Below are positions 1 to 5,974 of a DNA stretch of 23,897 bases, one piece after another. This DNA comes from a virus: IMG/VR virus record IMGVR_UViG_3300007521_000118, positions 1 to 23,897 of that record; one strand, given 5' to 3'. A program made the position numbers and the translations under genes. The notes below the pieces were generated by a model. That model worked only from the letters and a program-made list of their open reading frames with translations, did no database searches and was not told the origin of the DNA. The first letter of the stretch is position 1. Every line of letters starts with the position of its first letter.

Positions 1-96
1 AAAAAAAGAATGAGGGGAAAGGAAAACGAAGTGGTTGTTTATGGTTAAAATATGGAAAAAAAACGGAAAATACAACCGAAAAAATTAAAAGAAAGA

Positions 97-129
97 GGGG
101 GGGGTCCCCCCCAGGGGGGGGGGGGGGGG
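97..129. repeat. G8-T-C7-A-G16 homopolymer tract
   Basis: Eight G, one T, seven C, one A and sixteen G follow one another. Two copies of a 14-base unit reading GGGGTAGTCCGCCA then follow (126-139 and 147-160). The G8 and C7 arms could fold back on each other, and the G16 run could slip during replication or form a quadruplex. The tract lies inside open reading frames on the plus strand. The exact base count could also be a sequencing or assembly error. Confidence 0.9.
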
Positions 130-274
130 TAGTCCGCCAGAAATACGGGGTAGTCCGCCAAAAACACCCAAAGAAGAACGATATAAGAAGATCTATATAA
201 AAAACGATAAAGAAGCCGAGCAAGACCTAAAGCATGAGAAAAAACCAGCTAAACTGGAAATCCAAGAAACCGAT

Positions 275-775
275 TTGGTAAAAGCTGATGATGATCGTTC
301 TTCAGCTTCGCAACATTCTAACGTTTCTTTTGATCGTTCTTCAGCTTCGCAATATGATATCGTTTCTTTTGATCCTGAAACTTATAAATTTCCTGATGGG
401 ACAAGAATTTCCGATAGAATGAAAAACGGAATTAAAAAATATACTCAAGATCAATTTAAAGCACTTCAAGATACAATATTTTATTTTGAAGAGCAAATTG
501 CAGAAGGTAGGAAGCCAAAAAATTCATATGAACAGATGCTGCAATCTTATATAAATGGAAAATATGCTGAACAAGCTCAGAATATTGAAAGAAATAGAAG
601 GGAAGCAATTGTTTTTAAAGGAACTAATGATCTTCCTAACGTGAAAGTTTTAAAAACAGTAGTACAGTACAGAGGATCAAGTTCAGAGCCTTGGGAAACT
701 GTATCTTTAAATTTACCATCTAGCACACTTGATGACTGTTTAAAAAACTACATGTCAAAATTGGAAAATAAATAA
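275..775 (+). CDS. Hypothetical protein, possible C-terminal part of a replication-associated protein
   Basis: I do not recognise the 166-residue product. The only available start in this frame is TTG at 275, but the frame is open back to position 89, upstream of which is a TAA at 86-88. That upstream extension encodes Gly-Ser-Pro-Pro repeats and then a Lys/Glu-rich stretch, so the TTG is probably not the true start. The real gene may begin left of the window and enter this frame through the G16 tract. The protein contains a duplicated 13-residue unit rich in Ser, Ala and Gln, then a polar helical region and a C-terminal part with a VVQYRGSSSEPWETVSLNL segment. A winged-helix gene follows 22 bases downstream. 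Proteins with a wHTH domain followed by a Gly/Pro linker are common phage replication proteins, so a link to replication is possible but unproven. Confidence 0.6.
   Translation: MVKADDDRSSASQHSNVSFDRSSASQYDIVSFDPETYKFPDGTRISDRMKNGIKKYTQDQFKALQDTIFYFEEQIAEGRKPKNSYEQMLQSYINGKYAEQAQNIERNRREAIVFKGTNDLPNVKVLKTVVQYRGSSSEPWETVSLNLPSSTLDDCLKNYMSKLENK
293..370 (+). repeat. Tandem 39-bp duplication inside the 275-775 ORF
   Basis: Two adjacent 39-bp units start at 293 and 332. Each begins GATCGTTCTTCAGCTTCGCA and ends with GTTTCTTTT. They differ mainly in the middle of the second half. The unit is a multiple of three and encodes DRSSASQ, four variable residues, then SF, so the frame is kept. Confidence 0.9.
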
Positions 776-797
776 AAACCTGAAAAGGAAATTTAAA

Positions 798-1157
798 ATG
801 ACTAACACTGAAGATCGGGCTAATAATTTAAAATTACGTGTGGAATTACCTTCCATAGCTCACGTACCTTACGTTGTCCAATCCGACAAAAGGCTATCCG
901 ATGCCTGTAAAATATTTTATGGTCAAATTTTGAGTTTATCGAAAACATACGGGTATATATCATCCACGAATGATCAATTGGCAGACATGAAAAAAACATC
1001 TAAAAAAAATATAGAAAGATGGATCATGATCTTAGAAAAAACTGGCTACATAAAAAGAGTCACAGAAAATAAACGTATTGAAAGTGAAAAAGGTACATTT
1101 GTATGGAAGAAATTAAGAAAAATTTACATCGAAGATGTGCATAAATCTAAAAAATAA
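798..1157 (+). CDS. Winged helix-turn-helix protein, phage replication-initiator-like
   Basis: This 119-residue basic protein has a winged-helix fold signature between about residues 30 and 90. A helix containing KIFYGQILSLSKTYGYI is followed by a recognition-type segment with TSKKNIERWIMILEKTGYI and a basic wing ending KKLRKIYIEDV. The pattern matches the N-terminal DNA-binding domain of many phage replication proteins and plasmid Rep-like regulators. The usual longer C-terminal half is missing here, so it may be a stand-alone regulator or a domain separated from its partner. An AAGGAA ribosome-binding site lies about 8 bases before the ATG. It sits among early plus-strand genes with an AlpA-like protein and a RusA-like nuclease. 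The fold assignment is fairly sure. The replication role is inferred. Confidence 0.8.
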   Translation: MTNTEDRANNLKLRVELPSIAHVPYVVQSDKRLSDACKIFYGQILSLSKTYGYISSTNDQLADMKKTSKKNIERWIMILEKTGYIKRVTENKRIESEKGTFVWKKLRKIYIEDVHKSKK

Positions 1158-1186
1158 ACTCCTAATAAAAACCTTGCAGAGAAAAA

Positions 1187-1411
1187 ATGAAAGACTTACG
1201 CCAAGAAATACTAAACAAAGTCCCAATGCGTCTAATTTTAAAACCTCAAGAGCTTGTAAAATTGGGTATTGGATCAACCTCAACCTTACTTCATTGGCGA
1301 AAGAAAAAAATAGGCCCTAGATGGTTCAAGCTATCCGATAGGTGCTATGGGTACTTAAGGGAAGACGTTATAGAGTGGCTTATCAAAAATGAGGGGGTTA
1401 GCAATGATTAA
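1187..1411 (+). CDS. AlpA/MerR-like helix-turn-helix protein
   Basis: This is a 74-residue DNA-binding protein. The central segment LVKLGIGSTSTLLHWRKK resembles the helix-turn-helix of AlpA and excisionase-like regulators. It is followed by the typical GPRWFKLSDRCYGYLREDVIEWL wing, in which a Tyr/Arg-Glu-Asp-Val pattern leads into a final tryptophan helix. Such proteins act as excisionases or transcription activators in prophages. A longer overlapping frame starting at 1135 is rejected because only this frame carries the domain. The gene is in the early plus-strand cluster, 29 bases after the winged-helix gene and 17 bases before the next gene. Which promoter it controls is unknown. Confidence 0.85.
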   Translation: MKDLRQEILNKVPMRLILKPQELVKLGIGSTSTLLHWRKKKIGPRWFKLSDRCYGYLREDVIEWLIKNEGVSND

Positions 1412-1428
1412 AATTGGAGTAAAAAATT

Positions 1429-1662
1429 ATGAGTCAAATTAAATTGAAAAAAGAAACGCAAAAGCAAATTTATGATACCATAGATTATTTCTTATCAAAA
1501 TCACACAATTGGCCTAAGATAACAAAAAAACAGGAAAGGGTACCTAAGTCCAAGAAAAAAGATATAACGCAAGGCGTGCCAAGTAAAGGGGTAATTTGGG
1601 AGTTTCCCGCAAATATACCAGATGATAATCTCGATGTTTTAATAAACTGGGACAGATTCTAA
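1429..1662 (+). CDS. Hypothetical small protein
   Basis: This 77-residue protein is not recognised. The N-terminal half is Lys/Gln-rich and probably helical, with KKETQKQIYDTIDYFLSK. The middle is very basic. The C-terminal part ends WEFPANIPDDNLDVLINWDRF. Its TAA stop shares one base with the ATG of the RusA-like gene (TAATG), so the two are probably translationally coupled and may work together in DNA recombination or replication. No catalytic motif is visible. Confidence 0.7.
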   Translation: MSQIKLKKETQKQIYDTIDYFLSKSHNWPKITKKQERVPKSKKKDITQGVPSKGVIWEFPANIPDDNLDVLINWDRF

Positions 1663-2042
1663 TGTTTAGTGTCACCATTCCCATGAGAACAGTCAGTGAA
1701 GCAAACATGACAGGCGAACATTGGGCTAAAAAATCAAAGCGACATAAAGAACAAAGAAAATTAATTATATTCATCTTCAAACCTCAAATGCCTTTACCAA
1801 TTTCTTTGCCTATTAAAATTACCCTTACCCGAATAGCTCCAAGAAAATTAGACGTAGGCGATAATCTTCCAATGTCTATGAAAACGATTAGGGATCAATT
1901 GGCTGAGATTTTAACAGGAGTTGATAAAGCAGGAAGGGGAGATGGAGATGAACGCTTACAATTCGAATACAAGCAAGAAAAAGGAAGACCTCGAGAATAC
2001 TCAGTTAAGATTGAGTTACTACCCATCACTCACATTCCCTAA
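1662..2042 (+). CDS. rusA: RusA-like Holliday junction resolvase
   Basis: The 126-residue length is normal for the RusA family. Typical family features are the early S-x-x-N and H-W-x-x-K-x-x-R-x-x-x-Q-R segment (residues 12-32), the LTRIAPRKLDVGDNL core, then K-x-I-R-D-Q (74-79) and DKAGRGDGDERL (88-99). D67, K74 and D94/D96 are the likely metal-binding and catalytic residues by comparison with RusA, where aspartates and one lysine are essential. RusA cuts four-way DNA junctions that arise during recombination and rolling or branched phage replication, which resolves DNA before packaging. The start overlaps the preceding stop by one base. It is the last gene of the early plus-strand cluster and is convergent with the minus-strand operon. 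Confidence 0.85.
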   Translation: MFSVTIPMRTVSEANMTGEHWAKKSKRHKEQRKLIIFIFKPQMPLPISLPIKITLTRIAPRKLDVGDNLPMSMKTIRDQLAEILTGVDKAGRGDGDERLQFEYKQEKGRPREYSVKIELLPITHIP

Positions 2043-2088
2043 TTGAATAAATCTATGCGAATGCAGATTGCCTATTTTTCTAACGGGC
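2043..2088 (-). pseudogene. Decayed partial copy of the 2132-2323 gene
   Basis: This short segment resembles the 3' part of the neighbouring minus-strand gene at about 2156-2204. Shared blocks include GAATAAATC/TATGCGAAT and ATTTTTCTAACGG. Read on the minus strand it gives V-R-K-I-G and then loses the frame where the intact gene continues KRLIIRMDLFD. A small deletion relative to the intact copy explains this. It appears to be a leftover of an ancient duplication. Confidence 0.55.
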
Positions 2089-2131
2089 ACGCTATGAGGA
2101 AGTTTATATTTTATTGATAATCAATTACTTA

Positions 2132-2323
2132 TCATTTATAGGATTCGATCCACTTATCGAATAAATCCATGCGAATAATAAGACGCTTGCCGATTTTTCT
2201 AACGGCCTTTTCTAACCCGTTGATATCACGTATTAATAGATGATGACGCATTTGAGCCAATGTAAATGGGTATAAATCGCTCTTGGCGATTTGTGATATT
2301 GTCCAATACTTTAATTTTTCCAT
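2132..2323 (-). CDS. Small helix-turn-helix DNA-binding protein
   Basis: This 63-residue protein has the pattern WTISQIAKSDLYPFTLAQMR, an arginine-rich centre with RDINGLEKAVRKIGKRL, and a closing LFDKWIESY helix. It looks like a short excisionase-like or AlpA-like DNA-binding protein, a type common in prophages. It is the last gene of the eight-gene minus-strand operon. Its ATG lies inside the 3' end of the 54-codon gene upstream (13 bases of overlap), so its translation is probably coupled. It may be the regulator of this operon or of the neighbouring plus-strand early genes, but its binding site is unknown. Confidence 0.75.
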   Translation of the reverse strand: MEKLKYWTISQIAKSDLYPFTLAQMRHHLLIRDINGLEKAVRKIGKRLIIRMDLFDKWIESYK

Positions 2324-2475
2324 TCCTTAATCTCCCTTACCCTTTTATGTACAAAATTATTATTTAATATGTCATTGAGTATGTTGTTTACCCTTTCAAC
2401 CTTATGATCTATAGTATCGTATATATCATTTCTAGGGCGTGAAGTATAGTGTTTGGATCTATTTAATGGGGTCAT
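2311..2475 (-). CDS. Hypothetical 54-residue protein
   Basis: This short gene was found by reading the minus strand between its neighbours. The ATG is three bases after the stop codon of the upstream gene, AGAGGA lies about 11 bases before the ATG, and the stop at 2311-2313 falls within the start of the next gene. The protein begins MTPLNRSKHYTSRPRNDIY and continues with a charged helical stretch, IDHKVERVNNILNDILNN. No domain is recognised. The tight packing with genes on both sides is the main support. Confidence 0.6.
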   Translation of the reverse strand: MTPLNRSKHYTSRPRNDIYDTIDHKVERVNNILNDILNNNFVHKRVREIKEWKN

Positions 2476-2478
2476 GCC

Positions 2479-2691
2479 TTACGTTCCTCTGCAAATGTTA
2501 CGCTCAATTATATCCATCTTATTCTCTAGCTCAAGAATACGCTTGTTATGCTCACCAAGTTTTGCAAATTGGCCACGGCGTATTCTGCCAATACTAGCTT
2601 CCAACTCCTTAATATGATCTATTAAAGCACGATTTTCTGTTTCTTCTTTAGTTTCAAAAAAGGAGTATTGGCAATTGATTACTGATGACAT
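2479..2691 (-). CDS. Small coiled-coil phage protein
   Basis: The 70-residue product has a short N-terminal segment with NCQYSFFE and then a highly charged heptad-like region from about residue 15 to 66, including ELEASIGRIRRGQFAKLGEH and LENKMDIIERNIC. Small proteins of this style, with a central R-R-x-x-F-A-K motif, occur in many prophages, and their function is unknown. It starts two bases after the preceding stop and is followed three bases later by the 54-residue gene. It probably forms a dimeric coiled coil. I infer no activity. Confidence 0.7.
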   Translation of the reverse strand: MSSVINCQYSFFETKEETENRALIDHIKELEASIGRIRRGQFAKLGEHNKRILELENKMDIIERNICRGT

Positions 2692-2693
2692 AA

Positions 2694-2879
2694 TTAGATC
2701 TTTTCTTCATTTGAGATATCCAACTCTACGCCTATCTCACGTAAAAAGTCAATTTTTTTCTCTGTCAAACACATGCGATTACCTCTACCGCATTTGAAAG
2801 TCGATAAAAACTTCTCAGCAGCTTCATTAGCTGGATAAAAACGCCATCCATCTTTATGGTTCTTAAATTTCAGTATCAT
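2694..2879 (-). CDS. Hypothetical protein sharing its start sequence with the upstream paralogue pair
   Basis: This 61-residue protein contains DGWRFYPANEAAEKFLSTFK, a Cys/Arg-rich loop, and a final segment with LTEKKIDFLREIGVELDI. Its first six residues MILKFK, and 24 bases around its start codon, are identical to those of the 3110-3373 gene, but the rest of the protein is unrelated. Its start overlaps the end of the 2863-3126 gene by 17 bases. It is probably the ancestral downstream neighbour of the duplicated gene pair. The function is not recognised. Confidence 0.7.
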   Translation of the reverse strand: MILKFKNHKDGWRFYPANEAAEKFLSTFKCGRGNRMCLTEKKIDFLREIGVELDISNEEKI

Positions 2880-3126
2880 ATTTCCCTTCCTTGATTGATT
2901 TTATCAAATCGTTATATTTTTTAAGTCCTAGTTTCATATCATTTACTTCTTCTGCAAATATTTCTATCAACTCTCTATAGTTAATAAGTTTTATACCTTT
3001 TTCCTTAATTTTAGTTTCGACTAAATTAATAAAATCATTATATTTCTCAATCTTCATCAATATATAATCAACGTCATCTTCGATTAATTCTATCAATTTT
3101 TTATTGTTATCAAATTTCGTCATCAT
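2863..3126 (-). CDS. Two-module helical protein, paralogue 2
   Basis: This 87-residue protein has the same length as the preceding paralogue and is roughly half identical to it. It has two related helical modules. The first contains LIELIEDDVDYILMKIEKYN and the second LIEIFAEEVNDMKLGLKKYN. Each follows a leucine, acidic, methionine and KY pattern. I place the start at 3126 rather than at an upstream ATG at 3168, because this start falls at exactly the position equivalent to the paralogue's start and lies in the repeated 24-bp junction. The gene overlaps both neighbours by 17 bases. It has no signal peptide, membrane segment or known catalytic motif. A role as a small helical binding protein is inferred from composition only. 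Confidence 0.75.
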   Translation of the reverse strand: MMTKFDNNKKLIELIEDDVDYILMKIEKYNDFINLVETKIKEKGIKLINYRELIEIFAEEVNDMKLGLKKYNDLIKSIKEGKYDTEI

Positions 3127-3373
3127 ATGTTTCTTCCTTGATTGATTTGATCCACTCATTATATTCATTAACTGTCAGTTTTAAATCATGTATTTCATCT
3201 GAAAATAATTTTATAAAATTTTTATCGTTAATAATTTTTATACTTTTTTCTTTTATTTTAATTTCGATTAAACTAATAAAATCTTTATATTTCCTAATTC
3301 TTATTCTCATATAATTTACGTCATCTTTGATGAATTTTAACAGGTGTTCATTTTTCTTAAATTTCAGTATCAT
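3110..3373 (-). CDS. Two-module helical protein, paralogue 1
   Basis: This 87-residue charged helical protein has module 1 around residues 7-43 (LLKFIKDDVNYMRIRIRKYK) and module 2 around 49-85 (FIKLFSDEIHDLKLTVNEYN). An AAGGAG ribosome-binding site lies about 11 bases upstream of the ATG, within the end of the preceding gene. The same module is visible in the C-terminal third of the two 149-residue proteins upstream, so the operon seems to have grown by copying this unit. The function is not known to me. Confidence 0.75.
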   Translation of the reverse strand: MILKFKKNEHLLKFIKDDVNYMRIRIRKYKDFISLIEIKIKEKSIKIINDKNFIKLFSDEIHDLKLTVNEYNEWIKSIKEETYDDEI

Positions 3374-3375
3374 AT

Positions 3376-3825
3376 TTACATTATCTCCTTGATCATATCT
3401 CTGCTGATTGACATGAAGACAAATTCATGTTTTTCAAGTTTTATGCTCATACAATTTAATTCATCTTCGATTAATTTCATCAAATCTCTATTTTTTGAAT
3501 AATCTGTTCTTTTTTCAAGTGATTCTGTCAAAACAAAAAGTTCTTCAATTTGTTTTTGCATTGCATGCGTGCCGTTTCCTATAAAATTTATTAATTCTTT
3601 ATGACGGCAAATTGTTTCTATCATATCGCTTACTTGGCTTCGGCTTAATTCCTGATAATCTTCTGAGTCCTGAATTGCATCGAATTTTTCCCTCATTGTA
3701 TTTAGTTTATTATACATGTATTCCCTAGCTTCATCGAATTCACATAGTTTTGAGGATATAGCTTCTCTTTGGATATTTATTAATTCTAACGCATTTCTTA
3801 ACTTATTATTTGTTGCTACTATCAT
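3376..3825 (-). CDS. 149-residue helical protein, paralogue 2
   Basis: The product is a fully helical-looking, charged protein, clearly paralogous to the upstream 149-residue protein. Shared blocks include the N-terminal ALELIN-x-QR, the REYMY-x-K motif, and a conserved centre with GTHAMQK followed by LFVLTESLEKRTD. The C-terminal third (LMKLIEDELNCMSIKLEKHE) matches the module of the 87-residue pair. The central part (ELINFIGNGTHAMQKQIEEL) may be a more distant copy. An AGGGG ribosome-binding site followed by T6 precedes the ATG, as in its paralogue. The stop is two bases before the next start. The family is unknown to me. It could be a coiled-coil bundle that binds a host or phage partner. 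Confidence 0.75.
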   Translation of the reverse strand: MIVATNNKLRNALELINIQREAISSKLCEFDEAREYMYNKLNTMREKFDAIQDSEDYQELSRSQVSDMIETICRHKELINFIGNGTHAMQKQIEELFVLTESLEKRTDYSKNRDLMKLIEDELNCMSIKLEKHEFVFMSISRDMIKEIM

Positions 3826-3841
3826 AAAAAACCCCTATTTT

Positions 3842-4291
3842 TTATTTAATTTCCTTGAAAAGATCTTCTTTGATTTGCACGAATACATTTTCCAAATATT
3901 TAAGTCTTTTGCTCATTAAATTTATTTCAGCTTCAATTTTTCCTATCAAATCTTCATTGTTTACACAATCTGTTCTTTCTACAAGTGATTCTGTCAAAAC
4001 AAAAAGTACTTCAATTTCTTTTTGCATATCATGTGTGCCGCATCCAACAAAATTTCTTAATTCTGAATAACGGCGTATTGTTGTCATCAAATTGGATGCC
4101 TCATCATCGGTAGATGGATCATATTCTTCTACTTCATGAATCGCATTGAATTTTTCCCACATTGTATCTATTTTGCTATACATGTATTCTCTAACATCAC
4201 GGTAATCACGTATTTTTAAGGATATATCTTTTCTTTGTGCATTTATTAACTCTAGCGCATCTTTTAAATTTCTCTTTGGTGCTGTTGTCAT
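3842..4291 (-). CDS. 149-residue helical protein, paralogue 1 (first gene of the operon)
   Basis: This is the first gene of the minus-strand small-protein operon. The protein aligns over its whole length with the next gene: ALELINAQR near the N-terminus, REYMYSKIDTMWEKFNAI, then GTHDMQKEIEVLFVLTESLV in the centre, and a final helical module NEDLIGKIEAEINLMSKRLK. Identity by eye is roughly 40 to 50 percent. No signal peptide or membrane helix is visible, so it is probably cytoplasmic. An AGGGG element followed by T5 precedes the ATG. A promoter and palindrome are located just upstream. The function is unrecognised. Confidence 0.75.
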   Translation of the reverse strand: MTTAPKRNLKDALELINAQRKDISLKIRDYRDVREYMYSKIDTMWEKFNAIHEVEEYDPSTDDEASNLMTTIRRYSELRNFVGCGTHDMQKEIEVLFVLTESLVERTDCVNNEDLIGKIEAEINLMSKRLKYLENVFVQIKEDLFKEIK

Positions 4292-4343
4292 AAAAACCCC
4301 TGTTTTTGATTTGTTTTCAGCTTTCGGCTGCTTTTGTATCTAC

Positions 4344-4372
4344 AGTTTACACCGTGTAATAATTTAACACAA
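4344..4372 (-). promoter_or_regulatory. Sigma70-like promoter with overlapping palindromic operator
   Basis: On the minus strand TTGTGT (4372-4367) and TAAACT (4349-4344) are separated by 17 bases and lead into the eight-gene small-protein operon that starts at 4291. A perfect 13-bp palindrome, TTACACCGTGTAA at 4347-4359, overlaps the -10 box and spacer. That position suits a repressor operator. The match is by eye and the binding protein is unknown. Confidence 0.5.
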
Positions 4373-4401
4373 GCGTTTTGCGTTTTTATTTTTTTTTATT
4401 T

Positions 4402-4974
4402 TTATATTAGCTGCTGAACTGTATCCACAGGGCATTTTAAATATTCATAAACTGTGGTTCTTCCGATCTGAAAATGATTGGATATCTCTTCAATCTTCAT
4501 TTTTTCATGTTTCATCTTCTTAAGTAGGGCAATATCTGCGGGTGTTAAGTACTTAGACTTGCCTTTATAGACTCCTTTTTGCCTCGCCTTAAGTATTCCC
4601 TCCCTTTGACGTTCTAATATAATCTCGCGTTCAAACTCTGCAAATGCTCCCATCATGCTAAGTAAAAGATTAGACATCATATTCTTCTCACCATTGAACG
4701 TAAGTGACTCAGTTATAAAGTGAACCGTCACTTGTTTTGCCACTAATTCCATTACCATTCTTCTTAAATCGTCTAGATTCCTAGCAAATCTGTCTAAGCT
4801 ATGAACATATAAAGAATCACCTTCTCTTAAAAAATTTAGCATATCTTGAAGGACAGGTCTTTTTGTATCTTTGCCCGAAGCAAACTCAATAAAAATCCTC
4901 TCCAGCTCCATTCCATTCAATTGTCTTTCTGGGTTTTGTTCGTGTGAACTAACTCTTTTGTACCCAACTCTCAT
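4402..4974 (-). CDS. Serine site-specific recombinase (resolvase/invertase family)
   Basis: This 190-residue enzyme belongs to the small serine recombinases. The N-terminal catalytic domain starts MRVGYKRVSS, where S9 is the expected nucleophile. It has the family segments LYVHSLDRFARNLDDL, with conserved arginines, and AFAEFEREIILERQREG on the long E helix. A short C-terminal helix-turn-helix follows with KIEEISNHFQIGRTTVYEYL. The ATG at 4974 is chosen because GGAGG lies directly upstream. The in-frame TTG at 4986 is less likely. Such enzymes cut all four strands at a short crossover site and either resolve or invert DNA. Three direct repeats upstream may be its binding sites. It is not the large-serine-integrase type, so integration is not implied. 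Confidence 0.93.
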   Translation of the reverse strand: MRVGYKRVSSHEQNPERQLNGMELERIFIEFASGKDTKRPVLQDMLNFLREGDSLYVHSLDRFARNLDDLRRMVMELVAKQVTVHFITESLTFNGEKNMMSNLLLSMMGAFAEFEREIILERQREGILKARQKGVYKGKSKYLTPADIALLKKMKHEKMKIEEISNHFQIGRTTVYEYLKCPVDTVQQLI

Positions 4975-5004
4975 ATTTACCTCCAAAGTAGGGATAGATC
5001 TTAA

Positions 5005-5094
5005 GAGTCAAACGGGAATATGTCCAGATAAAAATAAAACACTTTAACGGGACGATCGGAAATTTCTGTACGGAGGGAGTACTCTAATGGGACA
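5005..5094. repeat. Three 15-bp direct repeats upstream of the recombinase
   Basis: Related 15-base units occur at 5005-5019, 5040-5054 and 5080-5094. They read GAGTCAAACGGGAAT, CACTTTAACGGGACG and TACTCTAATGGGACA, with the shared core AA(C/T)GGGA. They occupy the gap between the recombinase start at 4974 and the zinc-ribbon gene. Resolvases commonly bind several repeated subsites next to their own gene (a res site), so these may be a recombination site that also controls the gene. Confidence 0.5.
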
Positions 5095-5106
5095 CAGGCA
5101 ATCCAG

Positions 5107-5481
5107 CTATTCTGTCTTGAATATCTGACTAATCAACATAATCAAACTTGCATGATCATAATGAGTTATAGGGGCTGACATTGCAGAAGAGGGCAATTGA
5201 TCTATATCCTTAACCATTCTATCTAACATATCTATCAAATCGACGCGGCTTGGTTGTGTGTTTGACTCACAAATATCGATTCTTTCTTCATTTTTTATAG
5301 TTGTTATAATCTCATTTCCTTCATCATCTACTCTAATAAAATCTTTCCAGTCTATTGCTGCACACTTCATTGATTCACCTCCATATACATCTATAGAACC
5401 ACATTTGCATGAAACATGATCACCGTTAAAGAAACTTTCTATTATATCGCTGCACTTTTTGCACTTTGCCCTATTGCGCAT
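5107..5481 (-). CDS. Small zinc-ribbon protein
   Basis: This 124-residue protein has an N-terminal zinc ribbon. C7-x2-C10 and C25-x-C27 lie in the pattern RAKCKKCSDIIES and VSCKCGSIDVYGG, which resembles small phage and plasmid zinc-ribbon proteins (DUF7695-like). The remainder is acidic and ends in a hydrophobic helical segment. I place the start at 5481 because AAGGAG precedes that ATG at good spacing. The in-frame start at 5520 has no such site. The gene is divergent from the terminase genes, so the 52-base gap at 5482-5533 must hold both leader regions. Its function is unknown. Confidence 0.75.
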   Translation of the reverse strand: MRNRAKCKKCSDIIESFFNGDHVSCKCGSIDVYGGESMKCAAIDWKDFIRVDDEGNEIITTIKNEERIDICESNTQPSRVDLIDMLDRMVKDIDQLPSSAMSAPITHYDHASLIMLISQIFKTE

Positions 5482-5533
5482 ATTCAACTCCTTGCATATA
5501 CTAAAATTAAAACTATACACTAGGAAATATTTT

Positions 5534-5974
5534 ATGGCAGCTCCAAAAGGTCATCCCGCATACCCCGGTTGTGAAAAGGGTGGAAAACCAAAAAAATACA
5601 CCACTGAGGTGGTAGAGAAATTTGCCGATGATTTACTAGAATGGTATAAAATAGAGAAAAATATCTGGTTTAAAGATTTTTGTTTAGAAAATGGATTACA
5701 TCCAGATTATTTACGTGATTGGTCAAGTTCAAATGAAAAGTTTCGCAACGCTTATGATTTAGCTTACTTGATACAAGAAAGTAAAATATTTAATGGATCT
5801 TTGTTAAATAAATTAAACACAACTATGTCTAAAATGGCACTATGTAACTGGCATGGTTGGAGTGATAAAACAGAAACAAAAATTTCAGGCGACCCCATCA
5901 ATCCAGTGATTTTACTTTATCAAGAAGCAATAAACACCTCAAAGGATCTTGTGAATGATCCAGTACAAGAATAA
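5534..5974 (+). CDS. terS: Terminase small subunit
   Basis: This 146-residue protein starts MAAPKGHPAYPGCEKGGKP, a basic N-terminus typical of phage packaging proteins. A helical DNA-recognition region follows with IWFKDFCLENGLHPDYLRDW, and the final part contains LCNWHGWSDKTETKISGDP, also common in small terminases. The small subunit recognises the packaging site on phage DNA, forms a ring and hands DNA to the large subunit. The start at 5534 has a nearby TAGGAAA ribosome-binding site. The longer frame from 5459 is rejected because its N-terminus has no family similarity. The gene overlaps the large subunit by 20 bases in another frame, as is usual for terminase pairs. Confidence 0.88.
   Translation: MAAPKGHPAYPGCEKGGKPKKYTTEVVEKFADDLLEWYKIEKNIWFKDFCLENGLHPDYLRDWSSSNEKFRNAYDLAYLIQESKIFNGSLLNKLNTTMSKMALCNWHGWSDKTETKISGDPINPVILLYQEAINTSKDLVNDPVQE

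Larger units (their letters stand above)
2860..3377 (-). repeat. Tandem duplication with three 24-bp junction repeats at exact 247-bp spacing
   Basis: A 24-bp element surrounds three start codons, at 3354-3377, 3107-3130 and 2860-2883. The outer two copies are identical, each centred on ATGATACTGAAATTTAAG. The middle copy has several substitutions. The distance is 247 bp in both steps, which is not a multiple of three. Each element therefore serves as the end of one gene in one frame and the start of the next in another, giving the 17-base overlaps. Confidence 0.85.

Noticed and set aside
97-129. Tract taken as a clear G-quadruplex regulator
   Set aside because: A long G run can form such structures, but nothing nearby (promoter or start) supports a regulatory role. 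Slippage or sequencing error is simpler.
1544-1780. Minus-strand ORF of 78 residues
   Set aside because: It lies opposite two real plus-strand genes, including the RusA-like one, and shows no family features.
4975-4986. TTG start of the recombinase at 4986
   Set aside because: The GGAGG ribosome-binding site lies between it and the ATG at 4974, so the ATG is used.
5459-5533. Upstream start for the small terminase
   Set aside because: The added N-terminus lies opposite the zinc-ribbon gene start and has no family features. ATG 5534 has a ribosome-binding site and the known-style N-terminus.
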